64,000 nt of DNA from Actinobacteria bacterium OV320 (GTDB lineage Bacteria; Actinomycetota; Actinomycetes; Streptomycetales; Streptomycetaceae): the NCBI GenBank assembly GCA_001298545.1, contig LJCX01000026.1, positions 434,001 through 498,000 on the forward strand. Direction: 5' to 3'. A model generated the notes under the pieces. It was not told where the DNA came from and searched no databases. It saw nothing but the letters and a program-made list of their open reading frames with translations. The position numbers were made by a program, and so were the translations under genes. Below are positions 1 to 8,249 of this stretch, one piece after another (positions within the stretch are counted from its first letter, which is position 1; the number at the start of each line of letters is the position of its first letter).

Positions 1-1359
1 CACCACCGCCAGTCCGGGCCGGTAGCTGTCGAGGACGGCCTGCGGGGTGGGGTCGGCCGGGGCGCCCGCGGTCACCACCGCCGTCACCACCGCGAGGAAG
101 ATCGCACCGCCCACCTGCACGGAGGTGTTGAGCAGCCCCGAGACCATGCCCTGCTCGTGGTCGGCCACGCCGTTGGTGGCCTGGATGTTGAGCGAAGGGA
201 AGACCAGCGCGCAGGCCGCGCCGATCAGCAGCATGGTGGGCAGGATCACCGCCGCGTACACCGGGTCGAGATCGACGCGCAGGAACAGCGCGTACCCGGT
301 GACCATGAAGGCGAAGCCCGCAGCGATCAGCCGCGGAGTGCCGAACCGGTCGACGATCGAGCCCATCTTGGTCGAGGACACCGCCACCAGCGCGCCGGCC
401 GGCAGGAAGGCGAGCGCCGTGTGCAGCGCCGACCAGCCGAGCAGCGTCTGCATGTAGAGGGTGGCCAGGAACTGGAAGCCCACGTACGAGCCGAAGAAGG
501 CCATCGCGCCGAGCTGGGCACGGATCTGGCTGCCGGAACGCAGCACACCGAGCCGGATCAGCGGGCCGGCCGAGCGGCGCTCGACGAGGACGAAGACGGT
601 CAGCAGGGCGGCGACGGCGAGGAACGACAGCAGCGTGCGTGCGGAGGTCCAGCCGGACTCCGGTGCCTGGACCACGGTGAAGACCAGCAGCAGCATCGAC
701 GCGGTGCCGAGCACGGCGCCGGGCACGTCGTAGCCGTTGTGGTCCTTCTCGCGTTCGCTGCGCGGCAGCAGCTTCAGACCGGCCGCCAGCGCGATCAGGG
801 CGATCGGCGCGGGCAGCAGCATGGTGAGGCGCCAACTCGCCTCGGTGAGCAGGCCGGAGAGGACCAGGCCCATCGAGAAGCCGGTGGCGGCGCAGGTGGT
901 GTAGATGGAGAGCGCCCGGTTGCGCAGCGGGCCCTCCGGGAACGTCGTGGTGATGATGGACAGGCCGGCCGGGGCCGTGAAGGCGGCGCTGAGGCCCTTG
1001 ATGAACCGGCTCGCGATCAGCAGCGGGCCCGAGTCGACCAGCCCGCCGAGCAGCGAGGCCAGCGCGAAGACACCGAGCGCGATCAGGAAGACCTGGCGGC
1101 GGCCGAGCAGGTCGGCCGCGCGACCGCCGAGCAGGAGCAGGCCGCCGTATCCCAGGATGTAGCCGCTGACGATCCATTGCAGGGTCGAGGTGGAGAGGCC
1201 GAGGTCGGAGCCGATGGACGGCAGGGCGACGCCGACCATCGACACGTCCAGCGCGTCCAGGAACATCGCGGCGCACAGCACCAGCAGGGTGCCCCACAGC
1301 CGTGAGGTCCAGCGGCCCTCGGTGAGAGGGGACGCGGGGGAGGGGAGCGGAGAGGTCAT
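1..1359 (-). CDS. MFS transporter, DHA2-type drug:H+ antiporter (3' end cut by window edge)
   Basis: A minus-strand frame runs without a stop from an ATG at 1359 to the window edge (453 codons), so the C-terminus is missing. The protein begins MTSPLPSPASP and continues with alternating hydrophobic segments. The first helix carries LDALDVSMVGVALPSIGSDL, and the loop between helices 2 and 3 reads RAADLLGRRQVF, the usual MFS signature. Length and helix count fit the 14-helix DHA2 efflux family, with only the last helix cut off. It is divergent from a MarR-family gene across an 86-bp gap that holds palindromes, so drug- or acid-inducible export under MarR control is the likely role. The substrate cannot be told from sequence. 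Confidence 0.9.
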   Translation of the reverse strand, partial: MTSPLPSPASPLTEGRWTSRLWGTLLVLCAAMFLDALDVSMVGVALPSIGSDLGLSTSTLQWIVSGYILGYGGLLLLGGRAADLLGRRQVFLIALGVFALASLLGGLVDSGPLLIASRFIKGLSAAFTAPAGLSIITTTFPEGPLRNRALSIYTTCAATGFSMGLVLSGLLTEASWRLTMLLPAPIALIALAAGLKLLPRSEREKDHNGYDVPGAVLGTASMLLLVFTVVQAPESGWTSARTLLSFLAVAALLTVFVLVERRSAGPLIRLGVLRSGSQIRAQLGAMAFFGSYVGFQFLATLYMQTLLGWSALHTALAFLPAGALVAVSSTKMGSIVDRFGTPRLIAAGFAFMVTGYALFLRVDLDPVYAAVILPTMLLIGAACALVFPSLNIQATNGVADHEQGMVSGLLNTSVQVGGAIFLAVVTAVVTAGAPADPTPQAVLDSYRPGLAVV

Positions 1360-1373
1360 GACGGAGAGACTAC

Positions 1374-1393
1374 ATGCGCATGCATCGAATGCA
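1374..1393. promoter_or_regulatory. Candidate MarR operator between the MFS and marR genes
   Basis: Two overlapping inverted repeats lie in the divergent gap: ATGCGCAT (a perfect 8-bp palindrome) and TGCATcgaATGCA. A further GCGCAT and GATGCAATGATT follow downstream. The local drop in GC and the position between two divergent starts suit an autoregulatory MarR site. Binding is inferred. Confidence 0.55.
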
Positions 1394-1445
1394 AGCGCAT
1401 TTAATTCCGATGCAATGATTGGCGTTCTCTGCTACGGTGCGCCCC

Positions 1446-1850
1446 ATGGCGGCGAAGAAGGGTGAGGCCGAGGCTGATCAGGCGCTCGTGGAACAGTGGC
1501 GGGACATGCTGGCGCTGCATGCGCGGACCCAGTGCGAACTCGACCGGGCGCTGCACCAACACGGCCTGTGCGGAAGTGACTTCGAGGTGCTGGACGTCCT
1601 CGCGGAGTCGGCCGCGCCGGACGGCTCGTGCAGTTATCGCGTCCAGGAGATCGCCGAGCGGGTCCACCTCAGTCAGAGCGCGCTGTCACGGCTCGTCGCC
1701 CGTCTGGAGAAGGACGGTCTGGTCGAGCGCGGCATGTGCCCGGAGGACCGCAGAGGCGTCCGGGTCGCGCTCACCGGGAAAGGGCGCGCGCTGCACGGCG
1801 ACGTACGGCCGGTGCAGCGCGCGGTGTTGACCCGGATGCTCACGGACTGA
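1446..1850 (+). CDS. MarR-family winged-helix transcriptional regulator
   Basis: This 134-residue protein has the MarR layout. An N-terminal dimerisation helix is followed by a winged helix, with recognition-helix region HLSQSALSRLVARLEKDGL at about residues 75-94 and a wing segment CPEDRRGVRVALTGKGR. The ATG at 1446 is preferred over an in-frame TTG at 1419 because family members start close to this point. The gene is divergent from the MFS exporter and probably represses both promoters through the palindromes at 1374-1393. Ligand unknown; MarR proteins typically sense phenolics or oxidants. Confidence 0.9.
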   Translation: MAAKKGEAEADQALVEQWRDMLALHARTQCELDRALHQHGLCGSDFEVLDVLAESAAPDGSCSYRVQEIAERVHLSQSALSRLVARLEKDGLVERGMCPEDRRGVRVALTGKGRALHGDVRPVQRAVLTRMLTD

Positions 1851-1859
1851 CCGCGGCAG

Positions 1860-1951
1860 CCTGTCGGTTGAGTACGGCCTGTCGCTTGACCACGGCCTGT
1901 TCGGTTGAGTACGGCCTGTCGCTTGACTACGGCCTGTTCGGTTGACTACGG
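1860..1951. repeat. Five tandem 18-19 bp repeats after marR
   Basis: Five consecutive copies of CCTGTCGGTTGAGTACGG or close variants begin at 1860, 1878, 1896, 1915 and 1933. The variants alternate between 18-bp (CTGTCGCTTGA) and 19-bp (CTGTTCGGTTGA) forms, so part of the array looks like an amplified pair. The array fills the gap between the marR stop and the convergent MDMPI-family gene and encodes nothing convincing. Confidence 0.9.
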
Positions 1952-1955
1952 CCGG

Positions 1956-2702
1956 TCAGCCGATGGCGGACTTCTCCCGCCACAGCGTGGCCAGTGCGGC
2001 GTCCCCGGTCACGGCCGGGAGCGGCAGCCGGTTCCACAACGACAGATAGAGCGGTGCCGCGGGACCGGACACCTCGCAGTCGGCTTCCCCCTCGCCGTTC
2101 CGCTCCGTCACGGGCGGCTCTGCCGACAGACGTACGGTCCACACGGCGTCCTCCGTGTCCGTCGCGCGTACTCGCAGGACCCGGGGTTCGTCGGTCCGCA
2201 CCCGGCTCTTGGCGCGCGCGTGGAAGCCGCGCAGCAACTCGTCGATGCCGTCCGCCGCGAAATCGGCGGCGATGTACCGGGCGATCTCCTCGGGCGCGCG
2301 GCCACGGGCCGACTCCGCGTCCACGCGGTGCACGGCCGTCTCGTGCGCCTGCCGCCTGGCCCAGAACGCGAGGGGTGACGGCGCGGGCAGGAAGTGCCAG
2401 CACCGCAGGTCGGGCGGGGCGGCGGACAGGGTGCCGACGAGCCGTAGGTGGCCCTCGCGGAACCAGTCGAGCAGCGCGTCGCCGTCCAGCTCCGGCGGTT
2501 CGTCGAAAGGGCGGGGAGCGGGGGTGCCCTCGGCCACGAACGACGTCGCCCAGCGGTGCACCGCGCCCGTGTGCCGCAGCAGGTCCCTGACCTGCCAGTC
2601 CGGGCAGGTCGGCACCTTCGCGTCGGGACCCGCTTCCGCCGCCGCGTCGGCGAGCGACCGGCCTTCCCGGTCCAGGGCGTGGATGAACTCGGCAGTCTCC
2701 AT
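1956..2702 (-). CDS. Maleylpyruvate isomerase (MDMPI/DinB-fold) family protein
   Basis: A 248-residue protein of the mycothiol-dependent maleylpyruvate isomerase / TIGR03083 group. The N-terminal four-helix bundle carries TCPDWQVRDLLRHTG and HRWA, and a later QAHETAVHRVDAE segment supplies the E-x3-H metal-ligand pattern of this fold. A C-terminal MDMPI-type domain follows (about 170-248). The chosen ATG at 2702 begins METAEFIHALDREG; the open frame runs far upstream but without plausible coding. Many members are uncharacterised mycothiol-linked transferases, so the isomerase name is family-level only. It lies 50 bp downstream of an MFS gene on the same strand and may be co-transcribed. Confidence 0.85.
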   Translation of the reverse strand: METAEFIHALDREGRSLADAAAEAGPDAKVPTCPDWQVRDLLRHTGAVHRWATSFVAEGTPAPRPFDEPPELDGDALLDWFREGHLRLVGTLSAAPPDLRCWHFLPAPSPLAFWARRQAHETAVHRVDAESARGRAPEEIARYIAADFAADGIDELLRGFHARAKSRVRTDEPRVLRVRATDTEDAVWTVRLSAEPPVTERNGEGEADCEVSGPAAPLYLSLWNRLPLPAVTGDAALATLWREKSAIG

Positions 2703-2752
2703 GTGGGGGAGTGTGCCGGATGGAGTGCGGTCGAGGGGAGGGGCGGCGGTCG

Positions 2753-4003
2753 TCAGCCGGCCGTCGCGCGACGGGTGGCGAAGCCGATCGCCGCGGCCAC
2801 CCCGGCCAGTACGGCCACGCTGGTGAGGGCGGCGGGCAGGGAGAACCAGTCGGCCATGAAGCCGATGGCGGGCGGACCCAGAAGCATGCCGCCGTAACCG
2901 AGCGTCGAGGCGGTGGCGACACCGCTCGGGCCGGCCAGGGCGCCCGCGCGCTCCACGGCCACCGGGAAGAGGTTGGCCAGTCCGAGCCCCGCGACCGAGT
3001 AGCCGAGGAGCGCCGCCCACAGGGCCGGGGCGAGCGCGCCGAGCAGCATCCCGGCCGCCGCGACACCGCCGCCGAGCACCACCGTACGGGTGCGGCCCAG
3101 CCGTTCGAGGAGGGTGGTGCCGGTGAGCCGGCCGACCGTCATGGCGAGCGCGAAACACGAGTACCCGGCCGCGGCGACCCCTGCGGAGGACCCCAGGTCC
3201 TGTCGCAGATGCAGGGCACCCCAGTCGGCCAGGGCTCCTTCGCCGTAGGCGGTGCAGAGGGCGATCAGGCCGAAGACGACGACGAGACGACGGGTGCGGG
3301 GCGTCAGCCGGTGCGTAGCCGCCTTCGCGGGCGCCGGATCGGCGGGCCCCGCGGTGGTGGAGCCCTCGGGCCCGGCGGCGGCGTGCTCCGCCGGCCGCGG
3401 CGGATCCAGTCGGAGCAGCGTGGGTGCCGTGAGCGCGGTGACGAGCAGGCCGATGATCCCGAGGCCCAGCAGATGGAGCGTGGGGGACATGGATCCCGCG
3501 ACCAGCCCGCCGAGACCGGCGCCGATCATGCCGCCCAGGCTGAAGGCCGCGTGGAAGGTGGGCATGACCGGCCTGCCCAGCGCCGCGACCAGATCGACGG
3601 CGGCGCTGTTGAAGGCGACGTTGATGCTGCCGTACGCCGCGCCGAACAGCAGCAGGACGGCGCCGAGCGTGGCGGCGGAGTGGGTGAGCGGGGGCAGCGT
3701 CACGCTGAGCGAGAGCAGCACCGCGCAGACCACGGTGACCGGGTGGCTGCCGTAGCGGCCGCACAGGCGCCCGGTGAACATCATCGTGATCACCGCGCCC
3801 GCGGAGACGCCGAGGAGTGCGAGACCGAGGGTGCTGGGGGAGGCGCCGGTCTGTTCCTTGATGGCCGGGATGCGGACGACCCACCCGGCGAAGACGAAGC
3901 CGTCGAGGGCGAAGAACGTGGTCAGGGCGATACGGAGCCGGGTGAGGTCATTGCCGTGACCTGGCACCGTGTCGCGTGTTCGGGTTTTGTTTATTTGCGG
4001 CAC
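2753..4003 (-). CDS. MFS transporter (12 TM)
   Basis: A 416-residue membrane protein starting at GTG (MPQINKTRTRD). It shows two six-helix halves separated by a hydrophilic loop rich in Pro, Ala and Thr at about residues 200-220. Loop 2-3 carries GRLCGRYGSHPV and loop 8-9 carries GRLTGTTLLERLGR, both MFS-type. Overall it resembles the FucP/YfmO-like single-substrate or drug MFS proteins, but the substrate is not predictable. The start lies in an AT-richer stretch (TGTTTATTTG), which may hold its promoter. The next gene downstream is the MDMPI-family protein. Confidence 0.85.
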   Translation of the reverse strand: MPQINKTRTRDTVPGHGNDLTRLRIALTTFFALDGFVFAGWVVRIPAIKEQTGASPSTLGLALLGVSAGAVITMMFTGRLCGRYGSHPVTVVCAVLLSLSVTLPPLTHSAATLGAVLLLFGAAYGSINVAFNSAAVDLVAALGRPVMPTFHAAFSLGGMIGAGLGGLVAGSMSPTLHLLGLGIIGLLVTALTAPTLLRLDPPRPAEHAAAGPEGSTTAGPADPAPAKAATHRLTPRTRRLVVVFGLIALCTAYGEGALADWGALHLRQDLGSSAGVAAAGYSCFALAMTVGRLTGTTLLERLGRTRTVVLGGGVAAAGMLLGALAPALWAALLGYSVAGLGLANLFPVAVERAGALAGPSGVATASTLGYGGMLLGPPAIGFMADWFSLPAALTSVAVLAGVAAAIGFATRRATAG

Positions 4004-4138
4004 AAAATCAGGCTAGGTGGTGGTCCGGAACTGAACAAGACCGTCGTGGGGCCTTGGCCGCCCTCCCGGTGCGTCCAGCAGCGCGACGATGTCGAGCGCC
4101 ACCACTCAGACCGGAGCCGGACGTCAGGGGTAGTGCGT

Positions 4139-4180
4139 CGATGGCGCGTGGCCGATGGCGCGTGGCCGATGGCGCGGGCC
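4139..4180. repeat. Three tandem 14-bp repeats
   Basis: Three head-to-tail copies of CGATGGCGCGTGGC occur at 4139, 4153 and 4167, the last with two changes (CGATGGCGCGGGCC). They sit in the roughly 210-bp gap between the response-regulator stop and the MFS start. No gene is visible there. Confidence 0.85.
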
Positions 4181-4214
4181 GGGTGACGGCACCCGGCCTT
4201 CCCGTGTCGCGTCG

Positions 4215-4862
4215 TCACGGCAGCAGTCGTCTCTCCTTGGCGACCGCCACCGCGCCCGACCGTGTTTCCACCCCCAACTTGCCGTAGATCCGCCCGAGAT
4301 GGGTCTTGACCGTCGCCTCGCTGATGAACAGCGCCCGGGCGATCTCCCGGTTGCCCAGGCCTCGGGCCAGCTGAGCGAGGATCTCGTGCTCACGGGCGGA
4401 GAGGGTGGGGCGCGGACTGCGCAGCCTCGTCAGCAGACGGTCGGCGACGGGCGCCGACAGCGCGGTGCGGCCGGCCGCCGCGGCTCGGATCGCCGCGAAG
4501 AGTTCGTCCGGCCGCTCGGCCTTGAGCAGGTAGCCGGTGGCACCCGCCTCGATGGCGCGGGTGATGTCGGCGTCGGTGTCGAACATCGTCAGCACCAGGA
4601 CCCGGGGGCCCGCCTCCGGACCTTCGGTCAGGCGCCGGGTGGCCGTCACGCCGTCCATGCCGCCCTCGAGCTGCAGATCCATCAGCACCACGTCGGGGCA
4701 CAGCCGGGCGGCCAGGGCGAGTGCCTCCTCGCCGGTGCCCGCCTCGCCGACCACGTCGATGCCGTCGGCGCTGGACAGCAGGGCGCGCAGACCTGCCCGG
4801 ACGACGGCATGGTCGTCGCACAGCAGCAGCCGGACGGGCGGCGGGGACACGGACTCGCTCAA
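4215..4862 (-). CDS. NarL/FixJ-type response regulator
   Basis: A 215-residue two-domain regulator. The receiver domain (about 10-130) has the acidic pair at D16/D17, phospho-acceptor D62 in VVLMDLQLEGG, and a conserved Lys in YLLKAERPDE. The C-terminal LuxR helix-turn-helix (about 150-207) reads SAREHEILAQLARGLGN then SEATVKTHLGRIYGKLGV. A TTG at 4862 is chosen as start because AAGGAG lies 8 nt upstream and the codon overlaps the TGA of the kinase gene (TTGA), giving translational coupling. A GTG at 4850 is the alternative. It is the cognate partner of the preceding histidine kinase. Confidence 0.93.
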   Translation of the reverse strand: MSESVSPPPVRLLLCDDHAVVRAGLRALLSSADGIDVVGEAGTGEEALALAARLCPDVVLMDLQLEGGMDGVTATRRLTEGPEAGPRVLVLTMFDTDADITRAIEAGATGYLLKAERPDELFAAIRAAAAGRTALSAPVADRLLTRLRSPRPTLSAREHEILAQLARGLGNREIARALFISEATVKTHLGRIYGKLGVETRSGAVAVAKERRLLP

Positions 4863-6310
4863 GGGACGGGCTCCTTGTGAAGATCGGGGACGAACGATGT
4901 CAGGGGCACGGCCACGGTGACGACAGTGCCCTCGCCCGGGGTGGACTCGACGCTCAGCGTGCCGCCCGCCTGCCGGGCCCGGATCCGCATGGCCGGCAGC
5001 CCGTGCCCGCGCGTGCGGTCCTGTTCCGGCACCGGAGCCGTGCCCGAAGGTGTGCCCGAAGTTGTGCCCGGATCGATGTCCGGAGAGGTGTCGGGAGAGA
5101 TATCCGGAGGGGCCTCAGGGGCGGTGGTCGGGGCGATGTCCGGGGTGAGTGCACCGGCGGAGGCACCGAGCGGGTAGGCCGGTTCGATAGGCCCCGGCCC
5201 TGGCCCCAGCCCCAGCCCCGTCCCCGACTTTGGCCCCGGCCCCGGCCCAGGCCCCGGCTCAAGCTCAGGCCCCGGCCCGAAGCCGCGCCCGTTGTCGGCG
5301 ACGTCCAGGGAGACCAGGTCGTCCAGGCAGGTCAGGGTCAGGACACCGCGGGTCGCCGCGGCGTGTTCGCGTACGTTGGCCAACGCCCCCTGGGCGATGC
5401 GCAGGAGCGCCGCCTCGACCCGTTCGGGCAGTCGGCCCGGGTCGCCGTCGAGCCGGAACTCCAGGGCAAGACCCGGTCCGCTCTCCCGAGCGGCGAGCAG
5501 GGTGAGCGCCTCGGGGAGCGTGCGTGCGGCGAGGTCGGCCGGCGCCAGGTCGTGCACGAACCGGCGGGCCTCGGCGAGGCCCCGGGCGGAGATCTCGGCT
5601 GCCTCGCGCAGGTGCTCCCGCGCCGCGTCCGGATCCGACTCCCAGACGCGCTCCGCCGCGTGCAGCAGCATCCGCTGACTGGACAGGCCCTGCGCGAGGG
5701 TGTCGTGGATCTCCGTGGACAGCCGCTGACGTTCCGCGAGGACACCCGCCTGCCGCTCGGACGCCGCGAGATCGCGGCGGGTCCGGACCAGATCGTCGAT
5801 CAGTACACGCTGCCGGGCTCCCTGGCGCTGCAGATGGACCATCACGGCGGTGGCCACCGCGGCGACGGCCGGCGGGGCCAGGACCATGTTCGGATTGAGT
5901 GCCCCGTCGGCCACGCGCACCTCCGAGACCACGACCAGCGCGGTGAGTACGGCCGCGAGCGGCACCGCGATCCGTGTCGGCAACGCGTGCAGGCCGGCGA
6001 ACAGCAGCGGCATGGCGCACCAGGTCGCGCTCGGCGCGAGCGCCAGGAGAACCACCCAGACGGCCGAGACCGAGCCCAGCCACGCAAGATGGCGCGGGGA
6101 CGGCACGGAACCGGGCCGGGGCGCCGGGGCCAGGACCCGCCCGAGGACGTAGAGCAGGCAGAAGGCCGCGTACAGCGCCACCACCCAGCCGGCGTGCGCT
6201 CCGCCCCGGTCGCGGCTCAGGAAGCGGACGAACGAGGAGCCGAGCAGCACGAAGAACGCGAGGTGAACGACGGTGCCCAGCCAGCGCTCGTCCGGATCGG
6301 TGTGTCTCAT
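4859..6310 (-). CDS. Sensor histidine kinase (HisKA_3) with a long low-complexity insert in the ATPase domain
   Basis: A 483-residue NarL-system kinase. Roughly residues 12-160 hold several membrane helices with little periplasmic sequence. The dimerisation/phospho-acceptor helix has H202 in STEIHDTLAQGLS. The HATPase N-box lies at 306-317 (AQGALANVREHA), G1 at 336-344 (DVADNGRGF) and G2 at 435-445 (GHGLPAMRIRA). In the usual family these last two boxes are only a few residues apart. Here about 89 residues of Gly-Pro and Pro-Asp-Thr-Ser repeats (345-433) separate them. ATG at 6310 has GGAGG directly against it, so initiation may be unusual. It forms an overlapping operon with the response regulator. 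Confidence 0.92.
   Translation of the reverse strand: MRHTDPDERWLGTVVHLAFFVLLGSSFVRFLSRDRGGAHAGWVVALYAAFCLLYVLGRVLAPAPRPGSVPSPRHLAWLGSVSAVWVVLLALAPSATWCAMPLLFAGLHALPTRIAVPLAAVLTALVVVSEVRVADGALNPNMVLAPPAVAAVATAVMVHLQRQGARQRVLIDDLVRTRRDLAASERQAGVLAERQRLSTEIHDTLAQGLSSQRMLLHAAERVWESDPDAAREHLREAAEISARGLAEARRFVHDLAPADLAARTLPEALTLLAARESGPGLALEFRLDGDPGRLPERVEAALLRIAQGALANVREHAAATRGVLTLTCLDDLVSLDVADNGRGFGPGPELEPGPGPGPGPKSGTGLGLGPGPGPIEPAYPLGASAGALTPDIAPTTAPEAPPDISPDTSPDIDPGTTSGTPSGTAPVPEQDRTRGHGLPAMRIRARQAGGTLSVESTPGEGTVVTVAVPLTSFVPDLHKEPVP
5012..5278 (-). repeat. Low-complexity repeat DNA inside the kinase ATP lid
   Basis: The coding DNA here is made of short imperfect repeats. One block has GGCCCC(T/G)-type hexamers (5190-5280) encoding PGPGPGPGP. 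A second block has repeats of the GTGCCCGAAG and TCCGGAGA kind (5035-5130) encoding SPDTSPDIDPGTTSGTPSGT. Reading frame is kept throughout, so the insert is translated. Confidence 0.85.
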
Positions 6311-6507
6311 CCTCCGTGTCTAACGCGACGGACGCCCGACCGCATCAACCGATCGGCTGACATCCGGATCGCCCGAACCGGTCGGCCGGCCGAGACGGTC
6401 GAACGAGGCGGACACGCCGAAGCAGCGCGAGGCTGGAACCGGATCCCGCACCGTGCGGGAGACGCCGTTCGGGAACCGCGCGACCGCCGGGACCTGCACG
6501 GCTGCCG

Positions 6508-6556
6508 GGAACCCCGCGACAGTCCGGAACCCCGCGACAGTCCGGAGCCGCGCGAC
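6508..6556. repeat. Short tandem repeat in a 328-bp gene-free gap
   Basis: Two exact 18-bp copies of GGAACCCCGCGACAGTCC (6508 and 6526) and a partial third (6544) lie between the divergent kinase and methyltransferase genes (6311-6638). Nothing else recognisable is in this gap; it must contain both promoters. Confidence 0.8.
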
Positions 6557-6638
6557 GGATCAGGAACCGGCGTGATCGCCGGGGACCTCGCGCACGTCAC
6601 GCATCTCGAGAACACCGTTGGGAAAGGCCGGGAATCGC

Positions 6639-7415
6639 ATGCCTGCCAAGAAGCTCACCGTCAACCGCGCGGACCTCGGTCACCGCATCGGGTACGCCCT
6701 GCGCCACCCGGAGCGGGTGCCCCGCCATGTCGCCCGTGCCGCCCGGGACCTGTGGCTGAGCCGCCGCCATCAGGATCACGTCTCCTACTACCGCGCGGTG
6801 ATGCGCTCCGACACCCGCGCCGATCCGGACGCGGCCGTCGGCAGCCGCAGCCGTGAACGGTGGCTCGCCCTCGGGGCCATGCAGTTCGACTACCTGCTCG
6901 GCCACGGTCTGCGTCCGGAGCACCGCATGCTGGAGATCGGCTGCGGCAACCTGCGGGGCGGCTGGCGGTTCATCCGGCACCTGGAACCCGGCAACTACCA
7001 CGGCATCGACATCTCCCCCGACATCCTCGTGGCCGCGCAGGACACGATCGTGGAGATGGGACTGCAGCAGCGGCTGCCGACGCTGACGCCGGTGCGCGAC
7101 CTGACGCTGCGGTTCCTGCCCGACGCCCACTTCGACGTCGTCCACGCGCACAGCGTCTTCTCGCACTCGCCGCTCCCGGTCATCGACGAGTGCCTGGCCA
7201 ACGTGGGGCGGGTGCTCGCGCCCGGCGGCTGGTTCGACTTCACCTTCGACCGCACCGAGGGCGAGGAACACCACGTGCTGCGCGAGGACTTCTACTACCG
7301 CACCGACACCCTCGTCGCCCTGGCCGAGAAGCACGGCCTGCGAGCCGGCTTCATGGACGACTGGGAGGAACTTCCGCACGGCCAGTCCAAGATCCGCGTC
7401 ACTCATGGGACCTGA
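6639..7415 (+). CDS. Class I SAM-dependent methyltransferase
   Basis: A 258-residue protein with the Rossmann methyltransferase core. Motif I is MLEIGCGNLRGG at about 98-109, an acidic loop follows in YHGIDISPDIL, motif II/III is FDVVHAHSVFSHSP, and a post-motif reads VLAPGGWFDFTF. The first 85 residues are basic and helical, with several His-Pro-Arg stretches, and may bind the acceptor. The ATG at 6639 is used; an in-frame TTG lies 21 bp upstream. The substrate is unknown. It is divergent from the two-component operon and followed 36 bp later by a lipoprotein gene. Confidence 0.85.
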   Translation: MPAKKLTVNRADLGHRIGYALRHPERVPRHVARAARDLWLSRRHQDHVSYYRAVMRSDTRADPDAAVGSRSRERWLALGAMQFDYLLGHGLRPEHRMLEIGCGNLRGGWRFIRHLEPGNYHGIDISPDILVAAQDTIVEMGLQQRLPTLTPVRDLTLRFLPDAHFDVVHAHSVFSHSPLPVIDECLANVGRVLAPGGWFDFTFDRTEGEEHHVLREDFYYRTDTLVALAEKHGLRAGFMDDWEELPHGQSKIRVTHGT

Positions 7416-7451
7416 CCTGCCTCGACCCGAGGAGAGGGGACCATAGGGGCC

Positions 7452-8075
7452 ATGCGGATGCACGGAGAACGGCTGCGGGTCCTGGCGGGGGCGGCGTTGA
7501 TGGTGGGTGTCGCGGTGGCCTGCGGCGGTCAGGGAGACGGCGGCGGGTCGGCGACCGTCACGGCCACCGCGTCCGCCAAAGGCACCGCCACAGGCCCGAG
7601 TGAGGGTGGCGATGCCGCGCCGACCGCGTCGGCCCCTCGATTCGACGAGGAGATCGGGCTGCCCGACGGCCGACGCGTGGGCATGGCGTACGTCGAGGGA
7701 CGCGGGCTCGTGGAACGGCACCGGGACGCGGACACACGCGTGTGGAGCCCGCCGCGCGTGGTGTACGCGACCGCGACCGACCGGTGCCAGAGCCTCACGC
7801 TCAAGGCGTTCGACGCGACGGTCGCGGTCATCGCCGACTGGGGCGACTACTGCTACGACGGCGAACCGCCCATGGAGTCGATCGCGGCCGTCGGCACGGG
7901 GGACCTCAGCCGGTGGGACACGAAACTCACCAGGAGCTTCGACGGCTGGTCGAAGGTCGCCCCCGTGGGCGGCTCGGGGGACCTCGTCTTCACCCGTGGT
8001 TCCACCGAGTGGCTGACCCGGCTGCGGTGGAGCGGAGCGGAAGGCTTCGCGGAGGTGGAGGAGATCCGGCGCTGA
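7452..8075 (+). CDS. Putative lipoprotein, function unknown
   Basis: A 207-residue protein beginning MRMHGERLRVLAGAALMVG, a typical lipoprotein signal, with lipobox VAVAC at about residues 20-24. A Gly-rich then Thr/Ala-rich linker follows, then a mature domain from about residue 55. The mature part has two Cys (in DRCQSL and DYCYDG) that may form a disulphide. No enzyme motif is visible. It is probably anchored to the outer face of the membrane. It stands between a methyltransferase and htpG with its own ribosome site (GGAGAGGGG region). Confidence 0.75.
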   Translation: MRMHGERLRVLAGAALMVGVAVACGGQGDGGGSATVTATASAKGTATGPSEGGDAAPTASAPRFDEEIGLPDGRRVGMAYVEGRGLVERHRDADTRVWSPPRVVYATATDRCQSLTLKAFDATVAVIADWGDYCYDGEPPMESIAAVGTGDLSRWDTKLTRSFDGWSKVAPVGGSGDLVFTRGSTEWLTRLRWSGAEGFAEVEEIRR

Positions 8076-8249
8076 TCTCCCGCCCCGTCCGCCACCCCGT
8101 CCGCCACCCTGATCCCCCGCCCGGACCGCCTGCCCCGGTCTCCCGCATCCGGACGATCACGAACAGCGAGCACCGCAGGCTGACTTGGTGTTTTACAGTG
8201 GCTCTCGCCAGTCCAGGACACTCCGGAACCTGTGAGGTACACGCCCATC

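Noticed and set aside
157..1305. Long plus-strand open frame opposite the MFS gene
   Set aside because: It is extremely rich in Arg, Gln and Gly with no domain, while the minus strand encodes a clear DHA2 transporter; typical antisense openness of GC-rich DNA.
1860..1951. Possible CRISPR array
   Set aside because: Repeats are directly tandem with no spacers and no cas genes nearby.
8076..8249. HAIR or CIRCE heat-shock element before htpG
   Set aside because: Neither CTTGAGT-N7-ACTCAAG nor TTAGCACTC-N9-GAGTGCTAA is present in the gap.
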